64,000 bases of DNA, from assembly GCA_003439945.1 (NCBI GenBank), contig QVRM01000292.1, positions 182,001 through 246,000 on the forward strand, given 5' to 3'. Under the pieces are notes generated by a model. That model was not told where the DNA came from. It was given only the letters and a program-made list of their open reading frames with translations, and did no database searches. Positions 23,003 through 60,605 of this stretch are shown piece by piece. This stretch comes from Dermanyssus gallinae. Its lineage: Eukaryota > Arthropoda > Arachnida > Mesostigmata > Dermanyssidae. The position numbers and the translations under genes were made by a program. The stretch's first letter is position 1, and each line of letters starts with the position of its first letter.

Positions 23003-25880
23003 TTTGACGTCACGAATCCCGAGAGACTTCGATGTGTGGTTCAGGCTAGACGGTCATATTGACTACTAATGTACAGACCGGAAACTAAATTAACTAAGGA
23101 GTATTTACAAATGCTACTACTCTAGTATAGTTTTTTGCCAAGTTATTTTAAGAATTTGAGTTTAATTTTGTGGACAATACCATAGGGGACACCTAGCCCG
23201 CTTAACCTTGTGTAAATACAAACATAAAAAAAACATTCCTTGCTCAAATACCAAGGGAATTGCTCATCACAGCTTTTCAACCGCGGAACTCGATGACCGA
23301 CAACGGGTGCCACGGGAGAGAATGACTGAGAACTGTTCTTTTTCGCCTCGAATAGAGCCGTACGCCTGTGTGAAGTTGTATTTGATGCGTTTCTTTTTTA
23401 TTTGGACCGAAGCGGCATGGCAGACACATCCTGCTCGTCAATGTCGTCTCCGATGCTTGTCAAACGGTGCAAATATCGCCTGCGGTCGTCGCAGGGGGCG
23501 CGGGCAACGTGAGCGCGCAGCGTTTCGAACAGCCCGTGAGTAAGCGTGTACGGACGTATAAATAAAACTACCCTATCTTGAGGCTTAACTAGGCAGCCAG
23601 CCAACCAGCCAACCTGGCTTATGCTGTCGTTGTTGTCATGGTAGGTACCGTTGACCACCGTCACCGCTTCCGCCGCCGACACCATCGTATCGATTTCACT
23701 GATGAAGCGCTTCGTCACCAACCAACCAACCAACGAACGAACGGCGAGTGAATACGCGCTGAATATGACGATGGTGGTGACATAGCGCAACTGCGGCATG
23801 ACGCGGTAATCGCGCAAACACTCTCACAGAGCACAGCAGACAACACGTGGACCTACCTGTCTTGGCATATTCTTGTCCTTCTTTTTCTTCTTCTTACAAA
23901 GACCACTTATACTACTGCTACTACTACTACTACTACAACTACTACTATTACTGTTGCTGCTGCGGCGGCTGTGGCTGCATCTATTGGCCTCTTATTAATT
24001 CCACGGCGAACAGGGAGATAGATAGATAGATAGATGCAAGTCATCCGAACCAGGCAGCAGCAGCAGTTCGTTCTCAAATGTTGTCTCTCCGTTGGTCGCA
24101 CGCGCTCAGCGCCGTCAAGCAGAGAGATAACTATATAGAGCCGGTAGCCGCGTGTTTCTCGCCGCGCTGCAACATCGTTTGACTGTTACGACTGGCCAGC
24201 TGCGAAGTACAACGCTTAGTGGTCGAGTCGCGCGATAGTAGACAATGGACGCAGGGGGCATAGAAAGACAAGTGGATAGGGAACAACGAAAGGGCGCTTT
24301 TGAATAACCGGATGACGTCGCACCAAACGAGAGAGAAGATGACGCACCATCTCGTTTCGTGTAGCGTGGCCCGGCCCTAGATAGCTACGAGTTATAATAA
24401 TAATAAGAATTATTAGTATTATTATTATTATTAAAACCACTGCTATTTCATACTGTTACAAATGTATCTCACCTAATCGTTATTTGAAACAAAATGTATA
24501 ACAAATCGAATATTGATCAGAATTCGTATTATGTGTATTGGTGTTGTTCTTCTTTTTCGTCTTCTTATTCGCTGTGCATATTGCTGGCCTATTCGAATCT
24601 TATTCAAATATAATTCGCGTTAAATAATTGTGTATAGTCGTATATGTGTGCTTTTGAGTAATCGTGACAATGTATGTGATGTGCCTGCATATTGCATAAC
24701 TAACGCGTGATGATTCTTTCTTATTAGTTGTTGTAGTACCAAAATAACTGCACAGGCTACTTTTACAAAAGAGAGGTAGTTATACTGATTTTAACGCGAG
24801 CTGTTAGGCCTCTTTTTTCATCGATATTGGACAGGACGCCCGTGGTCCAATAAAATGTGCTGGATAGCAAACGATGCCAGCAGACTTACCCGGAAATGTG
24901 TAGCCTTCCGGGTAAAGAGACCATTAATGACGATTGTGAAATGCTTAAAAAACCTACAAGGAAAAAAACGCACAAATTGGGAAATTAAACTGGAAGGCAA
25001 CATCAACAGAGCAGCATGGGTTTAGAAAGAATAAATTGACACATATAGCGGTCTTCGAGTTATTGGAGAAGATATGGGTGAGTTTATCAAAACCGTGAAG
25101 ACGTTTATACTGTTTTTCTTACAGTTGTTACTTGATTATTGTTTATTTTGCAACGTGTTTGCTTGCGCTTCAAGATAGCACACAACTATAAGTATAATTT
25201 AAATTATAATCCATTTGAACCTTTTAGCGACCCTCCCACTTGGCGAAAACATGCCGAGACTGCCAAGCTGCGTCTGGCAGCCCGCTGCGTGATATTTAAC
25301 ATAGGTCTGCGAGCAGATCCGGCAACGACATTGATCGCTATTTTGGTGAAATCCGTGGGTAGGACATACCAAGTGATAGTAGCCATGTACAATGTAGCTT
25401 GTGTACAAGGCTTATGCCTTAGCCAAACTAGCAACGTTGAGAGCATCAACGGACGAAGGAGTCGGCAAGTCTTAACATGAACGTCTATGGGGCTGATGCA
25501 CGCTACCAGCAGTGTAACCATATCGCCAAAAGACACCACCTGGTGGTCGTACCCGACAGAATTGTGAATGTCTTTAGAGCGGCAGCTCAACGTAAAAGTA
25601 GGATACTTTTTGCGTGTTTTCTGCAACGCCAACCCATGCGGATAGATTTGTTGGTATTTCGAAACAGGCAAAAAATAATAAGTATTTGTACTTTAGGAGT
25701 AATTGGGAAATGTGGCACGCGCACCGAACGTAACACAGGATGCCGGTGAGCCGCTAATGCGAGGCTTTACACCAGTGTCATTTTGTCCCCACACATTCTG
25801 CCCCCCCCCCCCCCAGCAGCCTAGGCATTGCCTCAAACAACCGGAGGGCAAAATAACTCCTCTCCCCCGGCAGGCGTAGA
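23003..25880. other. Long stretch without a supported gene
   Basis: Contains simple repeats (TAC-rich at 23910-23955, TAA/TTA at 24393-24435, a C14 run at 25801-25814). Overlapping ORFs at 25139-25750 on both strands show no recognisable domain. Some may be old transposon coding sequence. Confidence 0.4.
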
Positions 25881-25904
25881 AAAGTAATCCGCAAACTATA
25901 TATA

Positions 25905-26440
25905 TGCCGCCATTTTTGCTTGGAGTTGGTGGAATGAACATTCGCTTGGCCACGGATCTTTTTTTCTCCTCATATAGCTGCACCTCTGCAGTGACCGCTC
26001 TGCCGGCGGCATCATCAGTTACCAAAAAAACGCCGTTCCAACCTGGGACGCGAGTCAGTCTGGTCGCTCTTCCGAGGAACCGGTCACTAAGCAGAAGGAG
26101 TATAACCAAATCGCGACTCAGGCGACCCACTTAACTCTTTGTAAGCCTGCGAGTTAGATGTAGACGACATTAGACCGAAAGCGGTCTCATTCGACGCCGC
26201 CGTAGCGTGGCTTGACGTGTTTCCGTCTGAGATCGTCGGCAGTAAGCTGGCCGATGACCATTTCTGTGCCGCGAGTGGCCTTAAACTTGGCATTACCGTG
26301 TTTAAAAGAGAGAAATGTCCATGTGGTGGAAAGGCGGATGAACGCGGCTTGCACCGACCAAGATCGACCGCGTTCCTCCGACAGAGGGTGTCATTGTAAC
26401 TACAGAGAGAAAACGCCCAGATAATGTTGAATAGTCACCG
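25905..26440 (+). pseudogene. RLE-type LINE fragment A1 (family 1, ORF 3' region)
   Basis: Nucleotide-level match to 58350-58790 in fragment C and to the tail of fragment B. It carries the thumb/linker region downstream of the RT (GIRxATDxxLPxFLASSYSCTSAV-like), then jumps to the ORF end shared with B and C (PRSTAFLRQRVSL-like) and the tail GTCACCGACAATAA. The CCHC and endonuclease block between them is missing, so it is internally deleted. Its 3' end runs straight into the (TAA)n array. Confidence 0.75.
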
Positions 26441-26575
<135 letters not shown>

Positions 26576-27330
26576 TAAGCTGCCAAGGGATCCGGAGCCT
26601 GGTTGCATGCGCTTCCAAGCGCCCCACTGGGCACCCTTTTGGACGACGAAACTACCCGAATCGGGGCAGGACTTCGGCTCGGCTGTGCTCACCAATGCAA
26701 GTGTGGTCAACCTGTTGACAAGTTAGCCCATTATGGGTTGTCGTGCGTCATGAGTGCAGGACGGCGTGAACCGACATGCCAGTATTAACGACTTCTTTTA
26801 GCCGAGCGCTCCGATCTAGCGGATCCCTGTATTCTAGAGCCCCAGGGTCTTTCCGCCGACGACGGCAAACGCCCGGACGGGATGACTCTAACCCCCTTCA
26901 GCCGGGGCAGGATGCTTGTCTGGGACGCCACAGTTACCGACTCATTAGCACCTTCAATGGTCGGTGGTGGGGCGGCCTCGGCAGGTTACGCTGGTGATCT
27001 AGCCGAGACAAGGAAGCTCCCAAAATACGCTTCAATAGGGTACCCACATGAATTTCAACCGCTAGCGTTTGAGACCTTGAACGGCCCAGGCAACCTCACC
27101 CGCAAACTCCTCCACAGAGTCGGCGAGCAGCTAAACCTCCTGCTGGAGAAAAGAGATCTGCGGCTTTCTTGAGACAGCGCCTCGACCTCGACGTCCAACG
27201 AGGGAACGCGGCGTCCGTCCGCGGCACGCTGCTGAAGTGGTCCCAACCCGCTCTATACGAGATAGAGTAATATTCCCAGTGCACAAGTTCTCAGGAGACA
27301 ATTGTCGCTCCATCGGTATTCTTAATAAAT
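26576..27330 (+). pseudogene. RLE-type LINE fragment A2 (family 2, 3' half)
   Basis: 5'-truncated. The frame reads [20 protein letters not shown], then a zinc-finger block [17 protein letters not shown], then KRPDGMTLTPF...[10 protein letters not shown]. The last is the PD...D catalytic core of an R2-group restriction-like endonuclease. A terminal block (PLAFETL...RQRLDLDVQRGNAASVRGTL) follows. A stop sits between finger and nuclease and a frameshift near 27170. The His at the usual finger position is Tyr here, with a His one residue before. The family matches fragment D, and the 3' end meets (TAA)n. Confidence 0.85.
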
Positions 27331-27354
27331 GCTAATAATAATAATAATAATAAT
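27331..27354. repeat. (TAA)n array
   Basis: Eight TAA units between the 3' end of fragment A2 and the 5' end of fragment F. Confidence 0.9.
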
Positions 27355-27700
27355 GTTCATGCATGGCGGCGTTATCATATTTACGCCACAGCGCAGTCGA
27401 ATCGGGATGGGTAGCAGAACGTGCGGATTCTGAAAAACGGAGGAAGTATCTAGAACTATCTAGAAGCTACCACACTGCACCCATTACATTAGAGACACTC
27501 GGCCCCATCAGCACAGGTACAGCAAAACTTTTGTAAGACATCGGAAAACGAATCGAAGACGTTACGGGCGATCGACGCGAGGCCATGTTTTTGAGACAGA
27601 TGATGTCTTTGGCCGTGTGTAGAGGGAACGTGGTTTCCATTATAGGCGCCAGAACTGACAGAGAGCAGGATAAACATATTTAAACGTTTATACCTCACAA
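27355..27700 (+). pseudogene. RLE-type LINE fragment F (ORF terminus)
   Basis: The plus frame reads RKYLELSRSYHTAPITLETLG, then GDRREAMFLRQMMSLAVCRG and NVVSIIGART. This is the C-terminal block that follows the endonuclease in the intact ORF2 (RKLAKYRELEQNF...FETLGPMG...RGNAASIIGSL). One stop interrupts it. It resembles the intact element more than fragments A2 or D, so it may be a third family. It begins at (TAA)n and ends near a short TAA/TA tract. Confidence 0.75.
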
Positions 27701-27839
27701 TTGTATTAACTAAATAATAATAATATATATATTTTTTTTGAACAAGGGTTTATTTTATTATTATGTACATGTATCACAATTATCAATATATTACTTATAT
27801 AATATCTACAATATTGCTTATATTATTCTTATTGATTGA

Positions 27840-28261
27840 GTGTCGGTGACCACTCAACATCATCTTAGCGTTGCCTCTCTGTAATTCTAATGACACTCTC
27901 TGTCGGAGGAAAGCGGTCGATCTTGGCTCCGCTGTGGCCTCAAAGAGCTTCTTCCCAAGCGCCTTTGTCAGTTTGAGTGCATCCTTGCCCCAAACGCCAG
28001 ATGACTCGAGGCCGAACGCCATTACAACGTGGTCCTCAAGGAGATGCGCGTATAGGCGCCGTTTGTGCATCTCCCGTTGGTTGACAATGTTGCCGACGCC
28101 CGCTGGCTAGTGCACGATAGCCGAGAGCGTACGTGTCGGAGACGGTGACGTCCCATGCCAGCGGCCGATTGCGGTCCCAGTCTCGGCTGGTAAGGCCGTC
28201 CGGTCGACGCTTGTCGTCGCTCTGTAGTCCAGCAGGCTCCAGTGTGAGCCTGGTGAGAGAG
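27840..28261 (-). pseudogene. RLE-type LINE fragment B (family 1, endonuclease region)
   Basis: The minus-strand frame reads LTLEPAGLQSDDKRRPDGL, then RPLAWDVTVSDTYALGYRAL, which gives the PD...D restriction-like endonuclease core. After a frameshift it reads MHKRRLYAHLLEDHV and PRSTAFLRQRVSLELQRGNA. Its 3' tail GGTCACCGACACTCAATCAATA matches fragment C. The truncated 5' end abuts (TAA)n at 28262. Inverted arms at 27796-27824 and 28291-28322 flank it. Confidence 0.85.
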
Positions 28262-28287
28262 AATAATAATAATAATAATAATAATAA
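28262..28287. repeat. (TAA)n array
   Basis: TAA units at the truncated 5' end of fragment B. Confidence 0.9.
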
Positions 28288-28536
28288 ATCTATAAGCAAT
28301 AATATTGTAGATGCTATATAAACAATATCTTTCTAATTTGTATGAATATTAGTATTGCATTATTATCGGTTAATATTGCTACCGCTCCTCGAAGGCAGAG
28401 AACAACAAAGTCTATCGTGTTTGAATCACTGTGCGACTGGGTACCCGGTCTTCACCACGAACATCGCAACCCTGTGAACAGACCAGCAATCTCATGTGGC
28501 TAAATTTGTTACGGTTTCCTTATCTCTGATTTGCAG

Positions 28537-53698
<25,162 letters not shown>

Positions 53699-55639
53699 AT
53701 TAGTCGCTGCGCCCTTCGGGGGCAAGGAATTGGGAGCCTTGACGCCTCCATCCCCGACCTGCCAGAAAGAAAAAGCTTCCATCTTAGCTCGACACACTGA
53801 AGGGGCAAGGATGCGATCTACGAGGACCTAGCGCACCATAATGCAGGCTGGATTATTGCTGTTCCGCACTGTATGCCTAGAAGCGTAGGTTCAGTGCAGC
53901 GGTTAGTTCAACAGTTTAGGCGACCTGCTGAAAACGTCCAGCGGCCATTGAGAGAATCTTCTCCAAGCGATGGCCGAGACGGCCGCTGAATGGATTTAGC
54001 GTCACTGTAAGGGATCTGTCGTCACTATGGGGCATCCTGCAAATGGAACACCTTTGTATGGCGACAAAATACACAACCACGCGGTGACATATATAATCGA
54101 AGCGTCTGACGACAATCGAACCGAAGGCAGTTGTTCATCGTTAACCTTTTCTCAGCGGCTCTCTGCGGAATTGTACAGTTACAGCCATCGCCAATTGAAA
54201 TGTACAAACATTGAAAGATAGGTGTATATGACATTCGCGGCTTGTGCTAAAAGTCAGACGAAGATGGGCGTAAGCACTAATTACACTCAACGCAGGATAC
54301 GCGTGAGTTAATGTAAATATGTATAAAAAAATCACCTGTTCGGAATACGTTTTGAGAAATATCGCATTGTGTTAAATATTCTCGCGTCTACATCGTCTCT
54401 CTATGATCGTCCTCTTCTTAACACGTCAGCTTCACTTGGCGTTCATATGAACAACGTCGTCCCAGCCTATTTGTATAGCTTCGGCACAGTCAATATGCAT
54501 ATCATTATATGACTAGCTCGAATGTATACAGCTTAATATCGCATAAACAACCACAGTTACGTTTTCCTGTCAATGACAGACAAGTCCTAGGTCGTGCACA
54601 CGGAGCTTCACATAAAACATATGATGCACGCGGCCATCTGGAACTATTCGTCTAAAAGATACGTGATTTGCTGTGATATAATTTTTTTTTCTTCTATTTA
54701 GAATTGCGCTCGCGAATTGTGCGAAGGCAAACAAAGGACACTGCATTTATTCTATGAACTCACGCAACTTTCAAGTCACGCAGTTTAAAAGATCGCAGTT
54801 ACAAGGCTTGTTTCTTCAGCAGCATGGTGCTGCAATTGTGGCCATCAAGCCTAAGCTTTGTAATTTGAGAGAACTCTCTGCCTTCGTACGTCTGTACCTA
54901 GTGAAACGTCCAGACGGCAGCGTGTGGGCGTTAAATAACTGTAAACAATCTGCCGAGGACGGTTTGAATACTTTGTTTGATAATAAACCATAACTATAAC
55001 CACCAGCCCAAATTGCCAGTGACAAGAATTGTAAAGATTTCATTGACGTGAAATATTTCGGCTCTACGTTGCGACTCTAGAACGATGGACCTGGCAGAGA
55101 AGAAAATATACACAAACCAACCTAGTTTAGACAGAAGGCTAGAGATCTAGTTTAGGAGCCGTTGGTTTAAACAGCACCTGTAGATAGAGTGAAATGTGAT
55201 TGTGGTTCAGGTATTTAACCATGAAGAGGGCTTTCCTTAACACGTCGAAATAGAGATGCAAGTAACCAAAGTGTAGGGGAGTTCATGCTTCAGCTAATAG
55301 AGGTTGCGCGTGATAGTGCCATGATGGTCCCAGGATCCCTTCACTGGCTTAAGAAGCAATCTGTAGACTTGTCTACAAGTACAAATGTTTGATGCGGTAA
55401 TAAATACAAACATTAGTAAATTGTTAAAAGGAGTAATATCAATCAGTCTAAATAGTCCTGGTAAAGTCTATGCTTAAGAAGATTGTAGACATAAGTGATA
55501 TCTGAGTGTAAGCCATACGCTTTGTTATATTGTTTGTATTGTTAGCAGAGTCCTGTTCCCACTTGTCGTATATTTTGATGTTGTTGTAATTCTCGTCGCT
55601 GTTGTCGTCGCCTTGACTACTTTTGAGAGAGTGCCCAAA
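53699..55639. other. Downstream flank of Kelch gene, possible 3' UTR
   Basis: No second gene was recognised. AATAAA occurs near 54983 and again near 55399. Either could end the transcript, but nothing in sequence decides it. A 79-codon ORF at 54754 shows no domain. Confidence 0.4.
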
Positions 55640-56046
55640 GAGTCCACTTAGGGTAATCTCACTGAACCTGCTTTTAGTTTTCATTCTCACGTTTCATCTT
55701 TAATACCTCGTGGCCCCCGTGCATCCATAGCTATTGGTATACAATTATAGCTGCCGTCAAAATCTACTCTCAGCATGCTCTGATATCCACCGCGTGTGTG
55801 CAGAGTTAGTTATCTTTATCCCACAGAAAAGGGTCCACATTAGGGGTTCTATCATTATGGCAGCAGCCATGCGCAAAGTGGTTGGTCCAACATGGTGCCC
55901 AGTTGAAGAGATGGTACAGCCTTAAGCCATCCTTTACTACAAGTATCACAAGTAGCCCGAAAAAACAATAAATTGTCAATGATATTTCTTGCCGATTTTG
56001 TGCATTTATACCCGCCAATTTTACGCTGATATTGGTGTTCTTCCAA
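55640..56046 (-). pseudogene. Possible RLE-type LINE fragment E
   Basis: The minus frame reads KGWLKAVPSLQLGTMLDQPL, close to KWLQAIPSPQLGTMLDNTTL in the intact ORF2 just before its zinc finger. Downstream the similarity fades through frameshifts. The lower boundary is uncertain. Confidence 0.5.
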
Positions 56047-57300
56047 AGAACCGCAGGTTCAGCCTACCCTGTTCTCCTCATTTTGCCTCTTCCTCATTTT
56101 GACAGACTATCTTATGTATCCTATTGCAGATTGCCTACTTGCTCTTCTTAGTCTAAGGCCACCTTCTTGTACAGGTAAACTTGCCCTCTCGCTCATTGCG
56201 GATATTAATTGGTAGGTGCATTGCGAAATGTATAGTTAAGTCATCTCAACACAAGACTATGCCTCCAAAGGCGCAGGCCTGTAGATACATTGCCTTGAGG
56301 TATGATTTCGTAAAAGACAATTTTTTGGATAGCGTTTACAGCATTTTTTCTTTCCTGGTGAGATCTGACGAGAGGAATTTTGTACTTACCTGCGTTTCGG
56401 AACAGACCTCCTTGTTGTTGCGATGCCTCAATTTGGCGTATGTCCAACGCGTCTTCATCGACTGATCCACCGTGTATTTCGTTGTCAGACACCACATATT
56501 GAATGAACTTTACAACTGGGACACAACTGAACACCGTTCTCAGCATGAATGGGCGCCATCAGAAAGACTTGCTCCGTAGAGAATCGAAAGGCAAAATGAT
56601 GGTAGGTGCCACTCAATGCGTACTTCACAAGAACTCTGAGACTTCTAGCTCTCTCTGCCTCTTGAAGACGGATTCGTTTTTCCAGCACATATTATAGATA
56701 TCGTGGGCGTAGACATCCATCCCGGGTCCTGAAGCTGGAGGCACTAGATCCAGTATCACGAGGTCTGCCACATGTGTTCCTCCATAGTAGAGCACGGCAC
56801 CGCTTCTATGCTCTGTTTGCTGATGTCCTCGAAGAGAGGGCGTTGCACCCAAGCTGCCCGTCAGTATTCGGGCCGATTGGGGCTATCATGTTGGATGGCA
56901 TTAGCGAACGTACTGCAAAACGTACACCTCCACCAATGTGCACCCTGCGTGGCGCATCCGCTTGTAACATTTGCTTAGTTTTGGTGTACTGGCGGTTGGA
57001 TAAGCGGAGTTGGTAAAGTAAACGTCTTTTACATGCTTTTATCTAGATTTGCAAAACTGCTTTTGTTTATTTGGTCTAGCATTGTGTAGTTGGCCTTCGG
57101 CCTTGTAAAGGTTGGCAGCAGTAAGGGTATAGACATGAGCTTACCACATAATGCGAGATCCGTGTTTTTACTAAAGTATGATTATAGTAAAATATATATT
57201 AAAACCGGCTAGTGCAATTGTGATTGATGTGACAACGCATGCGCAGCGATGAGAAAAACGGCGTTTTCCCTTGGAACGGCAAGGCACGAGAAGTTTACAG
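56047..57300. other. Unassigned stretch
   Basis: Several minus-strand frames (56241-56546, 56625-56852) are moderately open, but I recognise no domain. They may be further transposon coding remnants. Confidence 0.35.
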
Positions 57301-57339
57301 CAACAGCTAAGCAAGCCACTGCTCTGTTTTACAGGAGAA

Positions 57340-59285
57340 GCAGCAGCAATGGCTAACGAATTGCAATGCCCGTGGTGTTCAGTGTGCTTTCCTGCGAAGC
57401 GGTGTGTCCAGATTTGCGCCCGAAGGGAAGAAAAGGATATCAGAGTCTAAAAGAACAACAGCGCTGCAACAGGCCGCTAGGAGCGTCTCACAATCGCTCA
57501 ATTCTCCACGCGCTCCACTAGTAGAACCTCTCCCTCACCCCGCCAACGAGCCGCTAGCAAATGGTGGCCGACACCTATCCAACACCAGCCTTCCCTTTTT
57601 CTCCTCCTCTTAACCGGCCAACGCCAAATTGACGCTCAAGGTGCTGCGCACAACCCCAAAAGAAGCGAGAACCCCTTTGCGCAGAACGTTTCACTGTCTG
57701 CTCAAAAATGTCGTAAGACATAATGACGACGCAAATTGGACCACGTTGCTCAACCTCGCGCTAAAAGTCCTCCCGGTCGATAAAGAAACCCAAAAGGATT
57801 GTAGCCTGGCCAGCGCGGTCAGACAAAAGATGGCCCTTTTCAGAGATGCCGCTTTCACTCGCTTGGAACCCGAAGGTCAAGGCAAACGTGTAAAGATGGA
57901 TACAGACTGCGCTAAAATCTTTGCTCACAGGTTTTCCATTAGTTTTAATGTGCGGAGCGCCATTCGGATTTGTCCTCCAGTGACACGATTGCGCCCGTAA
58001 CGAAGAAGTAGATTGATGAGATGATGGCAAAGCACCCTCTAATGCCATTTTCTATCCTTATTGGCTTGCCAGCGGTCGAGCACGGATGTCACTAAGGCAC
58101 TTTGCACCCTTCCCTTTGGTACGGCGAAAGGTGGTGACGGGTTTACGCGGCCAGGTGAACTGAACCTGCTGAGCACGGCGGTCCAGCACATAGCGAAGAG
58201 TGCAATAGTTTTTGTACGTACTACGAACCTCACCTGCCTTCCTCCCGTCTGCAGAAACTTTGGACCTTATGACCAGGTGAGGAGAGCCTTGGAAAACATC
58301 ATCGACCTAACACTCGAGAATAAGGCATGGACGAATACAAACCTACCGGTCCGGCTAGGTCAAGTGGGCATTCGCTCGGCCACGAGCATTACCTTGCCCG
58401 TCTTCCTAGCCTCGTCACATAGCTGCGCATCTGCAGTGGCCGCTACTGCCAGCGGGCTCTTCAGCCACCAACAACACGCCGTTCCCCTCTGGTAAGCGCG
58501 CCACTCTGGTTGTCCATCTGATGAGCAGACCTTTAGGCAGAAGGGATAGGACCACATTGCTACTCAGGCGACCCACTTGACTTTTCTGTCAGCCTGCGAG
58601 TTAGATGTACGCGACATTATACTGAAAACGAACTCATCCGACGCCGCCGGAGCGTGTCTCAACGTATTTCCGTCCGAGCCGGCAGAAAGCTGGCCGACGA
58701 CCAGTCCCATGCCGCCAGTGGTCTTAGAGGTGACATTGCTACGTTTGAGAGAGAGGAATGTCCATGCGGTGGAACGATGGATGAGCGTAGTCAGCACCAG
58801 CTTACTAAGCTGGACGGGCTTACGCAAGGCCGCCTCGACGCCATCAATGATATTCCTCGGCGCGCTTTTAGTCAAGCCAGCTACCGCTTTACACTGGAGT
58901 CCGGTGTACCGCAAAGAGACTATAGGCGTCGACCGGATGTCCCTTACCGTCCGAGACTGGGGCGATAATGGGCCGCTGGCGTAGGACGTCACTGTCTCCG
59001 ACACGTACGCCCTCGGCTATCGTGCACTAGCCAGCGCGAGCGTCGACCGCATCATTCACCAACGACAGATGCACAAACGGCGCCTATACGCGCATTTTCT
59101 TGCATTTAGGGCAAATATGCACTCAAACTGACAAAAGAGCTCTGGAAGAAGCCCTTCGAAGCTACAGCAGAGCCAAGATCGACCGCGTTCTTCTGACAGA
59201 GGATGTCATTGGGCTTACAGAAAGACAACGCTAATAGGATGCTGAGTGGTCACCGACACTCAAGCAATAATCATATAAGCAACAA

Positions 59286-59286
<1 letters not shown>
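57340..59286 (+). pseudogene. RLE-type LINE C (family 1), internally deleted
   Basis: ATG at 57349 begins MANELQCPWCSVCFPAKRC, an N-terminal zinc-finger-like CX2C block as in single-ORF R4/Dong/NeSL-type elements. Pre-RT sequence follows, then at about 58260-58480 the thumb/linker (LPVRLGQVGIRSATSITLPV). RT motifs A-C are absent, so the core is deleted. The endonuclease block at 58930-59010 reads RRRPD...A*DVTV with its Trp changed to a stop. It ends GGTCACCGACACTCAAGCAATA and runs into (ATT)n at 59287. Confidence 0.8.

Positions 59287-59325
<39 letters not shown>
59287..59325. repeat. (ATT)n array shared by two LINE 3' ends
   Basis: ATT units between the 3' end of C (plus) and the 3' end of D (minus). 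Confidence 0.9.
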
Positions 59326-59329
59326 TATT

Positions 59330-60511
59330 TTACCCCGCCAAAATTAATTACTATCATCCTGACATTTATTCATTGTAATTAATCACCGGCGGTGGGAACA
59401 TGACAATTGGGTCTCTGCGAACGTGTGCACTTTTACGAAGGGTCCAATGTAGGAACCAACCATCTCTGGAGGGTTCCCCGGACCGAAGCCGCGTTGCCCC
59501 GTTGCACATCCAACGACAGACGCTGTCTGAGAAATTCGTCCGCTCGCACATCACCGCTGGCTAGATCTAGTCGCTTCCCGACCGTCTGTAGCAAACAGCG
59601 AGTGGACGGGCCCGGCCCGCCAAGTGTCTTGAAGGCAAGTGGGTAGAACCTGTACGGGTACCAGATGTTCTGGTATTTTCTCACCTTGCCTGCCTCGGCG
59701 AGAGCTGAAGCATATCCGGCCCGGGCCGCGCCAGCACTAACCATTGAAGGGGCTAATGAGTCAGTAACTGTCGCGTCCCAAACCAGCATGGAACCTGCTC
59801 TCGAACGGGGTTAAGGTCAGACCGTCGGGTCTCTTCCCGCCTTCCTTATCCAGTCCGACGGGTTCCAGGACACACGGTAGGCCACTAGAGCGTAGGGCTC
59901 TGCTGAAGGTTTCGTTCAGGGCTTGGTGTCGGGACTCGCCTACCTGCGCTGACGATACAGGATAGCCCGTGGAGTCCATCCGGCTGGACGGCGTCACCGC
60001 AGAAGCAGATATGAGCGTGCACAAGGTCCGTCCCCAAACGAAGTCCCACCGCGATTCTCACCGACTCGTCATCTAGGAGTGTCCCGATCCGAGCACAGGG
60101 TATGGCGTGGAGCCATGTGCCCGCCCCTTTGAAGGAGACGGCGCGCAGCCTGGCTCTATCAGCGTCTGTGGCGCTTTCCGCGATGAGATTTTCAACCCTT
60201 TGCTCATGTAAGGCCGCCGACCAATCTCTCTGGCGTCCAGCTTCGGCGGGCTCGTGGCCGCACAGGGCAACTGCTCTACGGCGGCTTGTTTCTAAGCGAT
60301 ATTCTAGGTCCGTAAGAGCGACTGAATCAAGAAGTGATTTAGCCTGTTGTAAAGACCTGTGGAAGGAAGCTACCAGAGCTACCTCCGATAGGACAATAGC
60401 ATCAGGCAACCCTAGACCTCCCCAAAGAACGGGGAGTAGAGCTTGTTGACGTGCTTCTGCCGATAGACTGAGATTCAAAAGAGCCTCAACTGTAGTAAGC
60501 ACGCTGTCGTT
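59330..60511 (-). pseudogene. RLE-type LINE D (family 2, 3' half)
   Basis: The minus strand reads LPVLWGGLGLPDAIVLSEVA, then [21 protein letters not shown] finger [17 protein letters not shown] follows, then [14 protein letters not shown] and, after a frameshift, [16 protein letters not shown]. The C-terminal block is RQRLSLDVQRGNAASVRGTL. Same family as A2 at 26576. It is 5'-truncated exactly at a (TAA)n array (60512), and its 3' end also meets a TAA/ATT array. Only one or two frameshifts, so it is fairly young. Confidence 0.88.
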
Positions 60512-60574
<63 letters not shown>

Positions 60575-60605
60575 TAATTATTATTATTATTATTATTATT
60601 ATTTA
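60512..60605. repeat. (TAA)n-(ATT)n palindromic array
   Basis: About 20 TAA units meet about nine ATT units through TAATTAATTA. It borders the truncated 5' end of LINE D. Confidence 0.92.

Noticed and set aside
24393..24435. TAATAATAAGAATTATTAGTATTATT palindromic tract as a CRISPR-like or regulatory repeat
   Set aside because: A simple microsatellite palindrome. There are no spaced direct repeats anywhere, and the genome is eukaryotic.
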